Of a DNA stretch of 64,000 nucleotides, positions 1-13,790 are shown piece by piece (position 1 is the first letter of the stretch; every line of letters begins with the position of its first letter). A program made the translations under genes and the position numbers. This DNA is from Enoplosus armatus (Eukaryota > Chordata > Actinopteri > Centrarchiformes > Enoplosidae), in contig NC_092183.1 of assembly GCF_043641665.1 (NCBI RefSeq), positions 15,772,501-15,836,500 on the forward strand, given 5' to 3'. The notes beneath the pieces were generated by a model. It saw nothing but the letters and a program-made list of their open reading frames with translations, was not told the origin of the DNA and did no database searches.

Positions 1-183
1 GGAATTGTATGTACTCCTCAGAGTGAAGTTAACTTTATGGAAATGAGGGTGGTTTGGTCATTCATTCTCATATGCAACTTGATGTTTATAAGTTCTAAAT
101 CGGCCCCATCATTTAACTCTATGAGTACTGAAAACATTTAAGCCTTTTCTCAAAGGTATTCTAGTTAATAGATACTTGTGAAA

Positions 184-470
184 AAAGGGGTTGCTTGTTG
201 TTACTCTGTAGTTCCCCTCAGCTCTGCAGGGCGCTTTAGGATATTTCAGCTCATTGTTATTATTTTACAGCCGCAAATTTCCTGTTGTGGTTAATTCTCA
301 CTGTTCTCATAAACCCATTTCCGGCCGCAGCAGGCAGTTTTTTTCAGTAAAAAAAACTCTGATAAACTACCTGTCCAGCGACTAGCAGGTGAACATAGCC
401 AAGCATTTAGCAGCTTCAGAGCTCTATGTTTCCCTCAGGAGTTGGTGGAGATCAACACAGAGCAAAAATG
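184..470 (+). repeat. dispersed repeat, copy A of a family also at 10222-10520
   Basis: AAGGGGTTGCTTGT, GTTCCCCTCAGCTC, TTTCAGCTCATTGTTAT, GCGACTAGC(A/T)GGTGAACAT and GCATTTAGCAGCT occur in the same order here and in the reverse complement of 10222-10520. The right edge is unclear. No coding capacity. The family is non-autonomous and I do not recall a name for it. Confidence 0.6.
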
Positions 471-569
471 AGAGTGAATTCTGGACACTAGGGGGCCTGA
501 GACACACACTCCAAATCAATGCTAATCATGTGTTCATGTACATGTGTAACTGTATCTGACGAACATGGC

Positions 570-774
570 CAAAGACTTGCACTGACCCCCCCCCCACCCC
601 CTCACCCCAACACAAACACAAGTTATACGTTATATTAACTGCACTGTTTGTTATTTATCTTATTTTTTTAGCTTTATATTTTTACATGTTTGTGGTCAGC
701 ACCATCAGACCACGGCAAATTCCTTGTAATGTAAGTTACTTGGCAATAAACAGTTTCTGATTCTGATTCTGATA
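570..774 (+). repeat. L2-type LINE 3' tail, 5'-truncated
   Basis: The segment CACCATCAGACCACGGCAAA followed by TTGGCAATAAACAG and then TTCTGA repeats ending at 774 is the 3' end of teleost L2-type LINEs. Only the non-coding tail remains. A C-rich tract (586-610) lies near its left edge, whose exact position is uncertain. Confidence 0.65.
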
Positions 775-3700
775 TGCGAGCACATTCCCATGTCAACTTT
801 ATAAGGTGATAATGTGTCAATGTTGTGTTTACAGGCTGTTCAATTTATATGCAGGTTTAAGGTAAAAAGAAACTTAAGGTATTTGTGTTTTCAATGCATT
901 AATTTGCATTGATAAGAGACCAACAACAAGTTTAACAAAAAGACAGATATGTACTGATAATGACAATTGGCTGTCAGCTAAAAAGTAATATACTGCCTCT
1001 AATAGAGGATGAGAGGACTTGAGTTACTGTGTGAAGCCAGGCAGGGTGGAAATAGCTGACATGTGAAACCTATGAAGAAAGAAGCTTAGCTCAGCCTCAG
1101 AAGACTCTGAACAGTGGGCTAAAGAGAAAACAGAGGGGAAGGGGGAGAAGTAACACACTTACACACATGTACAAACCACAAGTGGACAAACTCAGGCTGC
1201 CTCTGTGAGGTGCTACCTACAGAAGTTAGCAACTGCTCACAGTGCCTCATAATTAGTCTTTCAACAGGCTGGACGTTGTTAATCTTAATCTGTCTCTTAT
1301 CTCTGGTTCCAGATGAGGGGAATTAGTGGCCTTCACCCCGCCACTTGGCTTCTCTTCACGTCTCAGCCATTTCTCCTCATTACGGCATTACAGGACCATG
1401 TGGCCCAACGTGATACCGCGGCAGACCACGGCTAGCTCGTTAGCCCTATTCTCATTTTGCCTGATGAATGATATGTGCCCTCCGTGGCATCGGCGTCTCA
1501 GCGACATTGATTTTGCAACTCGAAAGGTTCTTTAATCATGTTAGAATTATAATGGAGTGCTCATTGTGCTCTTCAAGTGCACACAAGCTTGAATGTATTC
1601 TTACATTCACATGACAATAAAAATACACACACCTGATGTTCACTTTCTTAATCTTAAACACACTCCTGAACACCCTAACGCAAGGTGTGCATTTGAAATT
1701 CCTCAAGCTTGTTGTCCCATAAGCATCATCCAGATTTAATTTGGCACAGTTTAAAAAGAAATCATCATTTCTAACTCATCATTTGCATCTGGCATCCTCC
1801 GTAACCATCCAGATAAAGCTAATTAATACATTGTATACTTCTAAGGCCATACACAAACTGATATAGTTATCTTCCACTGAGAACCAATTCCTGCCTGCCA
1901 CAATTCACATGTCGAAGCTAGCCTATAGCATTTTGGTAAAATCTTTCTCGGCATCAGATAGCTACATAGCAGCTCATAGCCATTCCATTCACAGCACAGT
2001 AATCCCAGAACAGACTATGCCAAAAACAAGAGATAAATAAGTAATGAAGAAGTGAGTGGAGAGAAAAACAACAGCAAGAATGAAAGACAATATGAGAACA
2101 TTGAGTGAAAAAATATGAAAGCGCTTGTGCATCTTATCTTTGGAAGGTTTTATCCCCCTTTCTCTTTTCAATTAAAGATATAACCCTGGTCTTGTCTCAG
2201 GAGGATGACACTTTCAGCATCGCCCTGCATCATCTGATTGCTATTTCACTAATGCTATTTTTATGCAAATGTGGGTATTCCTTCATCATCTTTTCCATGT
2301 TCCAATGAAATGTCTGCTCTGCTGGCTGCATTGCCCTCTCTGGATATATGGAGGGAAATCACCAGATACACGTCTGAACACTTCTGAGCGTTGTCTTCAC
2401 TTCTATGATACCGTGGAGGAGATGAACTGGACGTGTTCAGGGTAAAGCAGTTCTCATGATACAAGGAAAAGAGGTGATGCTGTTTCCTCATCAGATACCT
2501 TTTAAATATTTACAATGTAAACATCATAAGAAGGGAATTATAAAACAAAATCCTACAAGTAACTTGCCATCATAAAATGGCTCCCAGTTCATTGACTTAG
2601 TGAAAGGGTTCACTGCATATAAACTGCTAAAGACACAAAAACCAGAGCCCACTCTTGCTTAATACTATGCAAGAGTACTATACTCTAATACTCTCTCTCA
2701 AATTCACAACCATATTATACAATATTATAAAAAATACCAATTTTGGCTTTTTTAAACAACAAAAGAGACTCAGATCAGAGTGTTTGTGCTAAAAAACCCA
2801 TGAGATGGGGATGAAAAACAAGGAGCCAATTTACACCAGCCAACGAGTCCATTTTGTGCTCGCACAGTTATTGCAAAATGGCAGAAGAGAGGTTGGAACT
2901 GAAAAGGACATTAATTCCTTTATCACAAAGTCGTATTGCTCTTACATAAAGACACTAGCACTGCCTAAAGAAAGTGCTGCCAAATTCGATTATTTTGAAC
3001 ATCATGCTTTCACACAGGGGTAACACCTTAAGACAGAAATCATCACAGTCACATCCATCCTGGAAAAGAGGAAGAGTGCTCATGGGCACTGACACTTCTC
3101 CACAGATATTTTCAATTAACATACTGCTGCTCATATTTGTGATGAGTGACTGTGATACAAAATTAATGAACAGTGTAAGTTCGAACTGCAGGACTTGTTA
3201 GCTGAAATGACAGGATTTGCCGGGGGGGAGCCAGACAGTGTGATTGTGTGAAGTCCCATGAGGTGTGAAACCAAGTGAAAGATGAAAAAGTTAGAGAGAT
3301 CATAAAAAAGTGAAAAGGAGATAGTGATGGGTTACAGAGAGCTGACAATGTGGTTGTCACCTCAAGAAAAGATACTGATTGGATAACAAATAAGTATCCT
3401 GTTGTAGCACTTGTTTTCTGTTTTAACAGTGAACGCCTTCATTTTGATTGATATTAACATGATGTGTTAACATTGCACCCTACATTGTTGTCTTTTATGG
3501 GACAGAGGGGCTGCAGAGATAGGGTGAGCCACTGTAAGCATCCTAAAGGTTATTTTACTGTCCTTGTTATAAAACAAAGGCAGAGAATCCAAATGGCTCA
3601 GTAATTAAAATGTCATTAATTTGTGGTCTCTTATCAGACCTCACAGACAGCTCTTAATGCAGGCCTGCGAGGAAGATAGAGCTCGTGTGTTCCCGGACAG

Positions 3701-3884
3701 CACCACACGCCGCTGCCGCTCTCAAATCAGCTATCTCAATAATGGGATATATGTGGCCGCAACAGACTGCACAACGCTCCGACAATTAGCCAATTACATT
3801 TCATCTGTGTGATTCATAACCTTTTCACCTCGCATCACAAGCATGTGCTCATGTGCATGCAACTGTGCTTGTAAACACACACGC

Positions 3885-3922
3885 GGTAATGTACACACAC
3901 ACACATACACACACACATATAT
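3885..3922. repeat. short imperfect (CA)n tract
   Basis: CA units broken by CATA steps, ending in ATATAT. Confidence 0.8.
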
Positions 3923-6900
3923 CTCAGATGAGATGCATATTAAGTGGGGCCAGCATGCTAATTTTCAGTCAGATGTTTTCATTTTGACATCGTGAATAGA
4001 ACTGCAGCCAGATATATTCTATTATTTTCTCTGGATGATTTTATACAAATAATATAAAATAATATAGATTCACTGGTATCTCAATTTTCTTTCTCATTCT
4101 GGAACATTAAAGGATTTCCATGAAAAGCTATGGCAGAGAAATCAAAAGACAGGAGACATTATGGGATTGCGCATGATATAACACAGAGAAAGGAACGGGT
4201 AATTTTACAGCAATGTTGTTTGAACAATGAACTCTGAAGGTGTTTCATGCTGCTTTTATCCATTTAAACCGAAGATAATTACGTTTACATTTTCGTCTCT
4301 CTACCTTGTTTGAACTGAAAATACCTGTGAAGGGCATTGTGAGCGCAACTTGGCATGAAGCCTATAATATCACTAATGCAAAGAACAAACAAAGCAACAA
4401 AACAACAATATATAACTATATATAGCTATATAACTGTAGCACTCACTTAGACAAAGACGAGAGACACAAAAGATGAATGAAACATGAATAAATAGATGAA
4501 AATAAAGGACTGACCTCTGTGATTCATTTTTATACTGGCAAACAATGCAAATCAACATAAGTGACAAGTGGAATGAGGTTCTTGCTTGGATCAGTCAGAA
4601 TATTGACATGTGTGTAGAAAATGTGTTGTACTTCCAAATGTATAGATATACCTCAGATTACAGTCATTATTCTTGTGATTTTCATCTAGTGCCAGTGCAG
4701 TGAACTTTGGTTTTGAAACTAGGTGATACAGATGTGTATGTTACAAAGCCAGTCTGACATGGTAAACTAGAAGAAGCGTAGAGATAATCCAAAGACAATT
4801 TTGAACAGACTTTCAAGCCAGATAAAAACCATTGGATGATCGATCTTGTTTGACAAATCACCTTAATCTGACAAATTTCCTCTATCCATCGTTCCCATCT
4901 GTTTGACCTCTGTGAGAGTTTAGCTGCTCATGCTTGAACCGAGGCCTGCTGCTGAGCAGAGCTGGCTGAATGTGTCGTGTTACACATGGGGCTCATGATG
5001 TAGATCAAACAGGCTGAGCGATGACTGGACGCAGCCAAGGCAGTTCACCTGTCCTGGTAGCTGAACAACTGGCAGCGTCGGCCCTGGTGATGTTTGAGCT
5101 CCCAGCCAACCGAAAGAGGTCGCAGTAGGTGGCCTGACCTGAGCACATGCGAACGCAGGCGAGGACAGCTGCCAGGGACAGATGCTGCCATTTGGAGAGC
5201 AATAGTGGGCTTTAACCGTCCGTGTTATTAGGCTGGGTTTGTTGAGGCAGCCCTCGGAGTGGAGTCGCTGCTCAGGCAGCCGCCATACACTGTTTTCAAG
5301 TTCAGACAATGCAGACTCGCTCGTTCTGCTCCAACAGGCTGCTTTATTAAAACACTATCTACTCTAGTTTCTGTGTGGAGGAAGGAGACAAATGTTGCGC
5401 TGTTCATCTCTATGTTTTTCCTTTTCTCGTGCTTATTCAAGAGAGTCTCTTTCCCCCGAACACATGCAAACAGATGCCACCGTGCTTATATTACACACAA
5501 GGGCATTTTATTGTAGCCAGCAGGCCAGTTCCTGGTGTGTTCATCTGGCACATTTATGACACAGTTTGATGTAAAGACTGGTTTAACAAAACTCCCTTTA
5601 CATTCAAAATGATTACATTACACGAGTCGGAACTACATTACAACATATAACTGCAATGAAGAAAGAATAAATAAATGAAATAAAAAAGTCTGTACTGTTT
5701 GATGAGCTCCGCATACTGCAGTATCACTATTAGCAAGCTGACAGGCTGAGGATGTTATAAAACTGTGTTTCTCACATCAGAGTGTGTGAAACATCAGTGA
5801 TGTATATTATTATCGTGTCTGCTGGGCTGTTTCTTTCCTCTTTCCTGTGATTCTGGTATCGCACCTGTAGGAATCCAATATTTTCTTTTTGTCAAATAAC
5901 CCTTCAAATCAGAGTGACTCTGCAGCTCACTCTACACAGGCCGAGTGAATGTTCCTCTTGTAGTTGATTTAACTGTCATATCACATCTGCATCAGCAGCA
6001 GTGGTGCTGAATCCTGTGTTGAAACCCCTCATTAGTGTTTCAGTGCGCTCTGATTGCTGATTGACCAGATTGAGATTGCAGGCATCAAAGCTATTTCCTC
6101 TTCCCGGTCACACCCTGCCTCACATTCCCTTCTTTATCCTCTCCTGTCTCTCAAGATTTAAGGGTTTCTTAGGGCTTGGTTCAGGTCAGACCTGATTGCT
6201 CTTTATTCAGGTCTGCTTTCTCCATCTCTGACTCCAAAGTTTGTTCTCTCCATGTGAACTTTAAACAACAGTTAGAGACCAAATTGAACCCTGAAAAAGC
6301 CAAAAAAACTTGTCTTCAAACCAATTTATGATCCTATCTGAATCATATTTACCACCCTTGTGAATATTACAATCTACCTGCTGTTTACAACCATTAACCA
6401 GCAATCAGCTTTACCTTTCTTTCACGGGATGAGGACAATATTCCCCAGATGCATACTGTAGCTCCATTTAATCTCTCTGAACTCAATTTCAGCACTGAAT
6501 ATATTTCATGCGATGAAACATATATAACTGCGGAGGTGAGCTCGGTGGTTATTCCTTTTCATTTCCTCTTCATGTCTTTTTCCTCCTGCCTGATGTGGAT
6601 TTCAAGTCACAATTTTTCACTCTTGATAAAACTACTGAGTCGCTTCCTGTGTTTTGGCATTAAGTTTTAATGACATGCAGCATTCATTGGCAGAGATGAG
6701 AGGGCGGTTGGTTTGAAAGGCTCTCTGAAGTGTAACGCTGCACCCAAATGGCTCATTGGGCTTTCATGCCAATTTGGTGTGATCTCTGCCATCTCAAAAT
6801 GTAAATAAAAAAAGCTTATGCAAATGCAAAGGATTTTATATTTCTGCAAGGATTTGAATGTTTGTTTACTCATGTGACTCCCTGGGAGGGCATATGTGTT

Positions 6901-9441
6901 TTTTATATGAAGCTGTAGGGAAAACATACTGTATGAATATGCAGATGGTTTTGGGCTATTTTTGCATTTTGATGACAGGTTTCAATTATCTTTTTGGATA
7001 TAATATGTGTAAAAGAAAGGGGCAAGAATGGATATGATACAGATAATGCATAATATCTTTCTATTCTTTTTAAGATATATTGTAGTCTGTAGGCCACCAC
7101 AACAGTACAAGGCCTGGGAAATATAAATTGAACAGATCAATTTGACTTCAAGGGCAGATGTCAGACAGCATTGTTTTCACTTCATGAGTAAGTTATAAGT
7201 TAGTCAGAAGTGGTGAAGTCCATTATTACGGTTACATTTTTCTGTATTCGGTTTGATTCTAAAGGTCTGCCTTTAAAATCAAAACATGGGGCTTGTGGCT
7301 TATCTGTTATCTGTAACAGACTATGCTTTTGTTTGGAGACGTTCAACAATTCAAAAACAAATATAATGACACAAACCAGAAAACTACCTGACACCGAAAT
7401 GCCACGTTGAATAAGGTTGTGTAAATTGTACAGCTGTGTGTTATCAGTAAAGAAGCCACAGCATCCATCACAGTGACCCAGGGATTCAATCTCTGTCTAG
7501 TTAAAATGCCCTTGAGGTTTTGATCATGAATGAGATAGCATGCTTACCCTCTAGATAACAATATCACCCTTCAAATATCCTACCAAAGGGCTGATGTTAG
7601 AGGACGGGCTTGACATGGCACATTTACAAGAAAGAGCTTCCTCATTTGAATTTGACTGTGTGCTCACCTCCTGCAGGTCAGTCATGTTGTGAAGCCGCCC
7701 AGCTATTGACACACCCAATAACTTGGCTCTAAGCATTGTACTTGGCAGCACACACACGCACATGCACATGTACATACGAACGTACACATATGCACACTTT
7801 GGATCCTGCTGTTGGTCTAATACACGGATCACTAGTCACTGCAAAATGTTTTCTGAAAGAGTCATCCCATTAAAACACTTTAATCACATCTGGCTGACTA
7901 CAGTGCACTGGCAAAGTGGAGCAATATATGGGATGAAATGATGATGAGGACATTCCAGCTAGTGGACACATTGTGAACTGCGTGAACAATATGAAAATAT
8001 AACAGCCAGATATACAGCAGTAAACTATGCAGATTAAATAATTGATATAGAAATCAGTTTGTCATCAAGTATTAAAGAATCCCTGTCAGCCGTGTCTTTT
8101 CAGAAATGGAGGAGACTTATTTGTAAAAATAAAACCAATAATGATTTTATTAATATGATGCATACAAAGATTTTTGAGGAATGTGTGGACTTACTGTTTC
8201 AGTTGTTTACATTCAATTTAACCAAACCATGACAAAACCTTCACCATACCCTGACCTCAACCAAAAATCTTAACATAACAAAATTTTGTCAAAATTACAT
8301 TTGGGCTTCTTTTGGAAATTGTAAGAATCTTCATAAAATTCATTATTGCATAATGGTAACTGATTTCTTGACTTGACGAAACTAAGAATTATGACCACAC
8401 AGTGCAGTCAGAGTAATTGTAAACATTGCCAACGTGGAGTAAACCATCTGTTTTATATCAACAGACCGGTTGAATAAAGTTTGTATGGATTAGTATAGTA
8501 TTATTAGTCTGATGAGGATACAGAATGTATCTTTGACTCTTTAACCACAGCTTGAAGAGTCTGTCATGCGCAAGGGCATTAAATTGCACTTTTAATGAAA
8601 TTAAGACTTGATTTTGTTGTTTTGGTGGAAGGCCAGAGGGTTGTTTAACAAGTTAATAACAAGTAATTTAGAAAATATAACTTGTAACAGGCATATAATG
8701 AAAGGTATTTGTGCTATAAAAGTCAGATTGTTATCTAAGCGTTGAATATATCTCATGTTGTTGTGTTGCAGAGCCCAAAACATGATTTAAAAAGCAGTAG
8801 AAGACAAACTCAAATGTAAATGATGCAAGGCCAAAGTATTGTTACAGAATATATGCAGTGAAAATGCTTTAGGCGACAAAGCACACAATATCACTGCAGA
8901 TACAAATATCCAAACCACACTTTTAGTACCTTGAGGGATTTTGTTTGTATTATTTGATTCTAATTGGGTCCACAGAGGGTCTACAATGCATGCATATTTG
9001 AACTACCAGTCAAAGACGTAATTTAAACATGTTGGCCAGCTCTCACAAGCCTACAGGATCAACAAAAGATAAGAGCTGCTGTAACTTATTCTAAAACTAG
9101 TTACTAGTGTATTCAAAAGTCCAGAACTCCATTCAGAACTCAGTGATGGCAAAGCATGTTTGTGGCATTGGAAGTACTTTTGTCCTCAGAGCGACAGAAA
9201 TATGGCAAAGTGCAAGAAAATAATTAGTCAGATTTTTCAGATCACATCAAAACATTTCTCAATACTATCCCCTCACTATTCCCTCTGATGACGGTTACAT
9301 TTATAAAAGCAGAACCAGTGGAAAAGACACATTTTGTTGTTTAAATAGGCTTTAACAAACAAGTACAATGCTTTGTGGAAAATATACGCCAACCATTACA
9401 TGCCCACTCTGACGAAATGTTCAGTTACATCTCATGTTGGG

Positions 9442-9476
<35 letters not shown>

Positions 9477-9502
9477 ATATATAAATATGTATAAAGAGTG
9501 AA

Positions 9503-9528
<26 letters not shown>
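9442..9528. repeat. compound microsatellite (TATC)8 then (AG)13
   Basis: (TATC)8 at 9442-9473, a short TA-rich bridge, then AG repeats at 9503-9528. Confidence 0.95.
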
Positions 9529-9533
<5 letters not shown>

Positions 9534-10221
9534 GTAAACTCTGACCTTCAAAAGCCAAATTAATGGAAACTCATGTGGCAAAGAGCGTTCTCAAGTTGTT
9601 CAAATGTATTTCCAAGCTACTACATCTCTCTTATCACCTGAAATACATTTTTGTCTGGAGAAGGACTAAAATGAAGAGGTTTGACTATAAAAAGTGAAAT
9701 GTAAGTTGACAGTGCATTGTGAAATGCTGACCCGAATAAATGCACCTTGCTCGTGTCTCAGAGGACTATTTACCCTGACTTTGACACTTTTCTCTGTGTT
9801 CTCAAAGCTTTAAGTATTACCTGCAGTACTGAGTAGCTTAGACCACACTTTGTGCATGTCGTTAAAGAGGTGACTCTCACAGGCCCTAAACTCTCACGTT
9901 CCTTTTTGACATGGACTGGAGACTCATTGGAGCTCGGCTCATACATCTTTCATAGACTCTGCCGCAAAGTTCTTGTCACCTCCATCAAACAGTCACATCA
10001 CTGAGGGACAAGGACCTCACTTTGCAAACCACACTTTGCTTATACTTAACTTGAAATGAGAAAATAAGCTTGAAGAAGCTTGAAGACTGCCAATATCTAA
10101 AAACACCACCCAGACTAGAAGGTAAAAGGGCTGAAGTCATCACAGTTTTTTTGTATTGATGTAAAGCTACTATAATGCAATGCAATACATTTTTTCTCTT
10201 ATATACAAGTCCAAAAGTACA

Positions 10222-10520
10222 GTACTACAGAATGTGGCTCTTTAGCTGCTAAATGCTCCACAATGTTCACCAGCTAGTCGCTAAATGTGTCTATCTACTG
10301 TTTGGTGCTGAGCAGGTAGCGATCAGTGGGTTTCTTAGAGTGACTGGGACAGCTGGAAACAATGCTGATGAGAGCGGTAAGACTGGGCCAAAACAACACA
10401 GTTGTGGGGCCATAAAACCATAACAATGAGCTGAAAGATGCTAAAACGTTCTGTGGAGCTGAGGGGAACTGCAGAGCCAGGTGATCCTTTTCTGTTCATC
10501 ACTACAAGCAACCCCTTTCG
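10222..10520 (-). repeat. dispersed repeat, copy B (inverted relative to copy A)
   Basis: The reverse complement begins AAAGGGGTTGCTTGTAGTGA and ends GTGGAGCATTTAGCAGCTAA, colinear with copy A but with extra sequence in the middle. The 62-codon minus-strand open frame over it is not considered a gene. Confidence 0.6.
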
Positions 10521-13496
10521 CATTACATGTGGATTAATGCAGCTTTAACTTTAATCAGACAGATCAATTTAAAAATAATTTGCTTTTATGTGCATTATCA
10601 TGTAGAAATGATTTATTTCGTTTACAGATTACAAATAAAAATGAACGCCCAACAGCTTGGCTATTCAGTAGTGCTTCATGAATACATTTAATGTGAGTAG
10701 ATATTGTCATACTGTGAAATAATGACTTATCTAGGGGACATTAGGGAAAGCATGTAGCCTAAATTGGCTTGCAGACACGCACCTCCATCTAAAGGTTATA
10801 TAAAATGATGTGTAAACTCTCCTGATTTGGAGTACAGATTCTATCCAAGATGTTCACGTGTTCTCTTCTCACAGAAACTGGAGTTGTTTTATCACTTCTG
10901 GTGCACAATATATATGTAAGAAGGTATCCAAGCTGACCTAAATAATACATGATGAGAGTTAGTTTGATGTTTTCAGAAGCTTTTTAGTGGTAATTTCTGT
11001 CCCACTTGAATGTTTAACAGGTACAAAAACTGAACCCAAAATAACATTTGCATCAGTTTCATTACAGAAGTGAACAGCACACACAAGACTGGCCCAGTTC
11101 TGCCAAAAACTCCCCAAAGACTACACAAACAAGATAACACGCAAGATATCACAGGGCACTTGAAACTCATTTGCCCTCAATACTCATTGTGACAAACAGA
11201 GCGCCATGCAGACAAATTTAGTCCATATGATAAGTGACACTATATATAGATCAAACATTGGGTGGTGCTGTAATGTTCTAGATAGAAAACGTTCCAGCTG
11301 AAGCGCGATGAAATTTGTCATCACAGTTTTTACAAATGGGGTAAAAAGTCAAAACCATGTAAGATTGTTGAGTAGACGTTGTGGGTAGATTTGTCCCATG
11401 GAGCAGAGGTCATTACTTTACCAGCTGCAACAAGAGGGCTCATTTTGACTGGCAGAAGAGAGCAAATCTAACAAATTACATTTGTTTTTACAACTTTACT
11501 CAGGAGACCTTACTGGACAAATGACAATGGTCGATTTTTTTAAAATGAGTCACCTCTTGCAGTTGTGTAAATAAACTTCAGAGACAAACACCTGCACTGC
11601 TTGTTTAAACACTGGATGGAGAGGTGTACCAAGCATCTGACTACATTGATGTCAATGTTGGTCTCCTTTAACATGAAGACCTACTCGCTCTCCTACTCAA
11701 AGGGCCACCAGATAATCCCTCTGGCTGTCGTACATCCCCCTCTAGCATGATCATTGATCAGGAAGCCCCCTCCCATCACAGCACTTGACTAACCCTCTGG
11801 AAAAGGGCTGCAGCACATCTGGACCAAAATCCTGAATTGATGGTGTGACGGCCCGCGAGCCTCTGCCAGGGCTTGTGTTGTGCGTGTGTTGACATGTGCA
11901 ATTAATGGAGCAAAAGGAGATGTTGGTTAGACTTGGATGCATTAAGTTAGTGGCTTATAGTTCCCCTCCGTACCATCCTGTCACTTAGCCTTACATTTCT
12001 GACCCACTGGTCAGAATGATGCACCAACATCAGTGCTGCAAATCATTTTATGTGTAACATCTGCAGTGTGAGGCAGGGATCTACCAATTGTAGCCTTGCA
12101 GTAAATCTTGTTAAGATAGCTACCTTGACCAAGCGAGCTATATCAGCGAGATAATAAAAGGACCCCATCCCCATACAGCAGGGAGTGCTGTATATTCATG
12201 TTAACACCCCCCAGACAGAGAGGACCCATAAACACAAGCTCAGAAGCATCCAGAGCTGGATTTATAAATGAATGTAACCTATGATCAGCATAATCTTATC
12301 CATCATCATCAGATTTGGCTTATTCGTCCTTGAAAATAGATTTATTGCTGTGGATTTACTGGATTTTGTCTTAGTGGTGCTGATTGGTATGCAACACATA
12401 CTGACGTGCATAACACAGCAAATGCAGGATTTTGTAGGCCCAGTAGCTATTTCTTTTACAGTCATGCAACATACAGTGATGTGTACAGTGTGTATTTACC
12501 AGGTTAACATAGGACAAGAAGAGTTTTCAACCATATCAGTTTTCATCAGCCAGTGGATTTTCCTCAGTTGATAAAACTTTCCATTACTCTATTGTTGTTT
12601 CTATTATTTTGTTAGGAATGATGGAACATCTACAGTTCTATTACACTGAGCGAACGTCATCTGCTGATGAAGACTGTGATACAGTCAAAAGTAGTGGAGA
12701 GTAAGGAGACCTTGAGTTAACGTTTCTTTTGTAAAACTAATTCATTTTTTCTCTTTCCCAATATAACTGAATAAAAGACAGAAATGTAGAAATTGTTTGG
12801 AAAATGTGAATATTTTCCACAACAATGCTGAGCTTTTTCTGTACTGTAGGAGGCAGCTATAGGCTCCCTTTTCTTCTGTCTCCTCTGCCAATCCTGTTAC
12901 GGCCCTGTCGGTTAGTAACACATGGGATCAGCAGGAGAGCATTTAATGTGATCCAAGCTCTGTCATTTCTGCTCACTTGATAATGTAACATATTACAGCA
13001 GAGGGGTGGACACGCTCCTGGTGGATACAAGACTTCTAATTTCTGCACATTTCTACAAATAGCTTTTTGTGCATGCTATTGACAGGCAGTCAGGGAGACT
13101 GCAGATTACATTGCACTCCCTGTGAACGTTTAATTTCTCACGCTGTCAGTCTTGCCTTTTAAAAATAATCTTTCTGAATCATTATATGTGACTCTTGACA
13201 TCACTCCTGAAACTCTAAAAAATTCAGAGGGGAAAAGAAAGTGTCTGAAATGGATCCTTGTAAATATGTGATACTTATTAAATTATATGATGCCACTGTG
13301 CAATATTTTACCACAATTTCCTCTCTGGAGTTTGGTGTTGTGAAGTACTTTTTCAGTGAAGTACCACAACTCTATCAAAACTGTAGTGTCATTATCACTT
13401 ATCTATGAATCTTTCTTTACACAATGCATTGGCTGAATATGCAACTTTCCACAATACATATAGCGTGTCTGACTTTTGGGTGTTGTGTGTTTGTGT

Positions 13497-13790
13497 CGTC
13501 TGTCCTCTTCCAGGTCTCCATGGTGGAGAGGAGGTCGCGTGACTCAGGTCCTATCTGTTTGGCGACACCTGAAGTTGCTCAACGTCCTCCTGGATCCATA
13601 TTGTTCTTTCGCATCATGATTGTCCATATTGTAATTGTACTATGTTTGTCTATTCTGTTCACATGACATCTATTGCATGTCTGAGGTTTCTTCCATTTTT
13701 TTCATGTTTTTAATGGTTTTAAGTTTTTTTTTTGTTTGTTTGTTTTTTTGCAGATTTGTGATTTGTAATAGTGACTTGACAGTTTAATCG
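13497..13790 (+). repeat. degenerate retroelement 3' tail
   Basis: The order CTCTTCCAGGTCTCCATGGT-GGAGAGGAGG, TTCTGTTCACATGACATCTA, CTGAGGTTTCTTCCATTTTT, then a T-rich stretch and GATTTGTGATTTGTAATA follows a widespread teleost repeat tail (LINE-like, often ending ATATAAATAAA plus TTGA repeats). It is quite diverged here. The assignment is from memory and needs alignment. Confidence 0.45.

Noticed and set aside
1540..1632. ACATTCACATGACAATAAAA, considered as a second LINE tail
   Set aside because: It lacks the terminal short tandem repeat and the CACCATCAGACCA block seen in the copy at 570-774.
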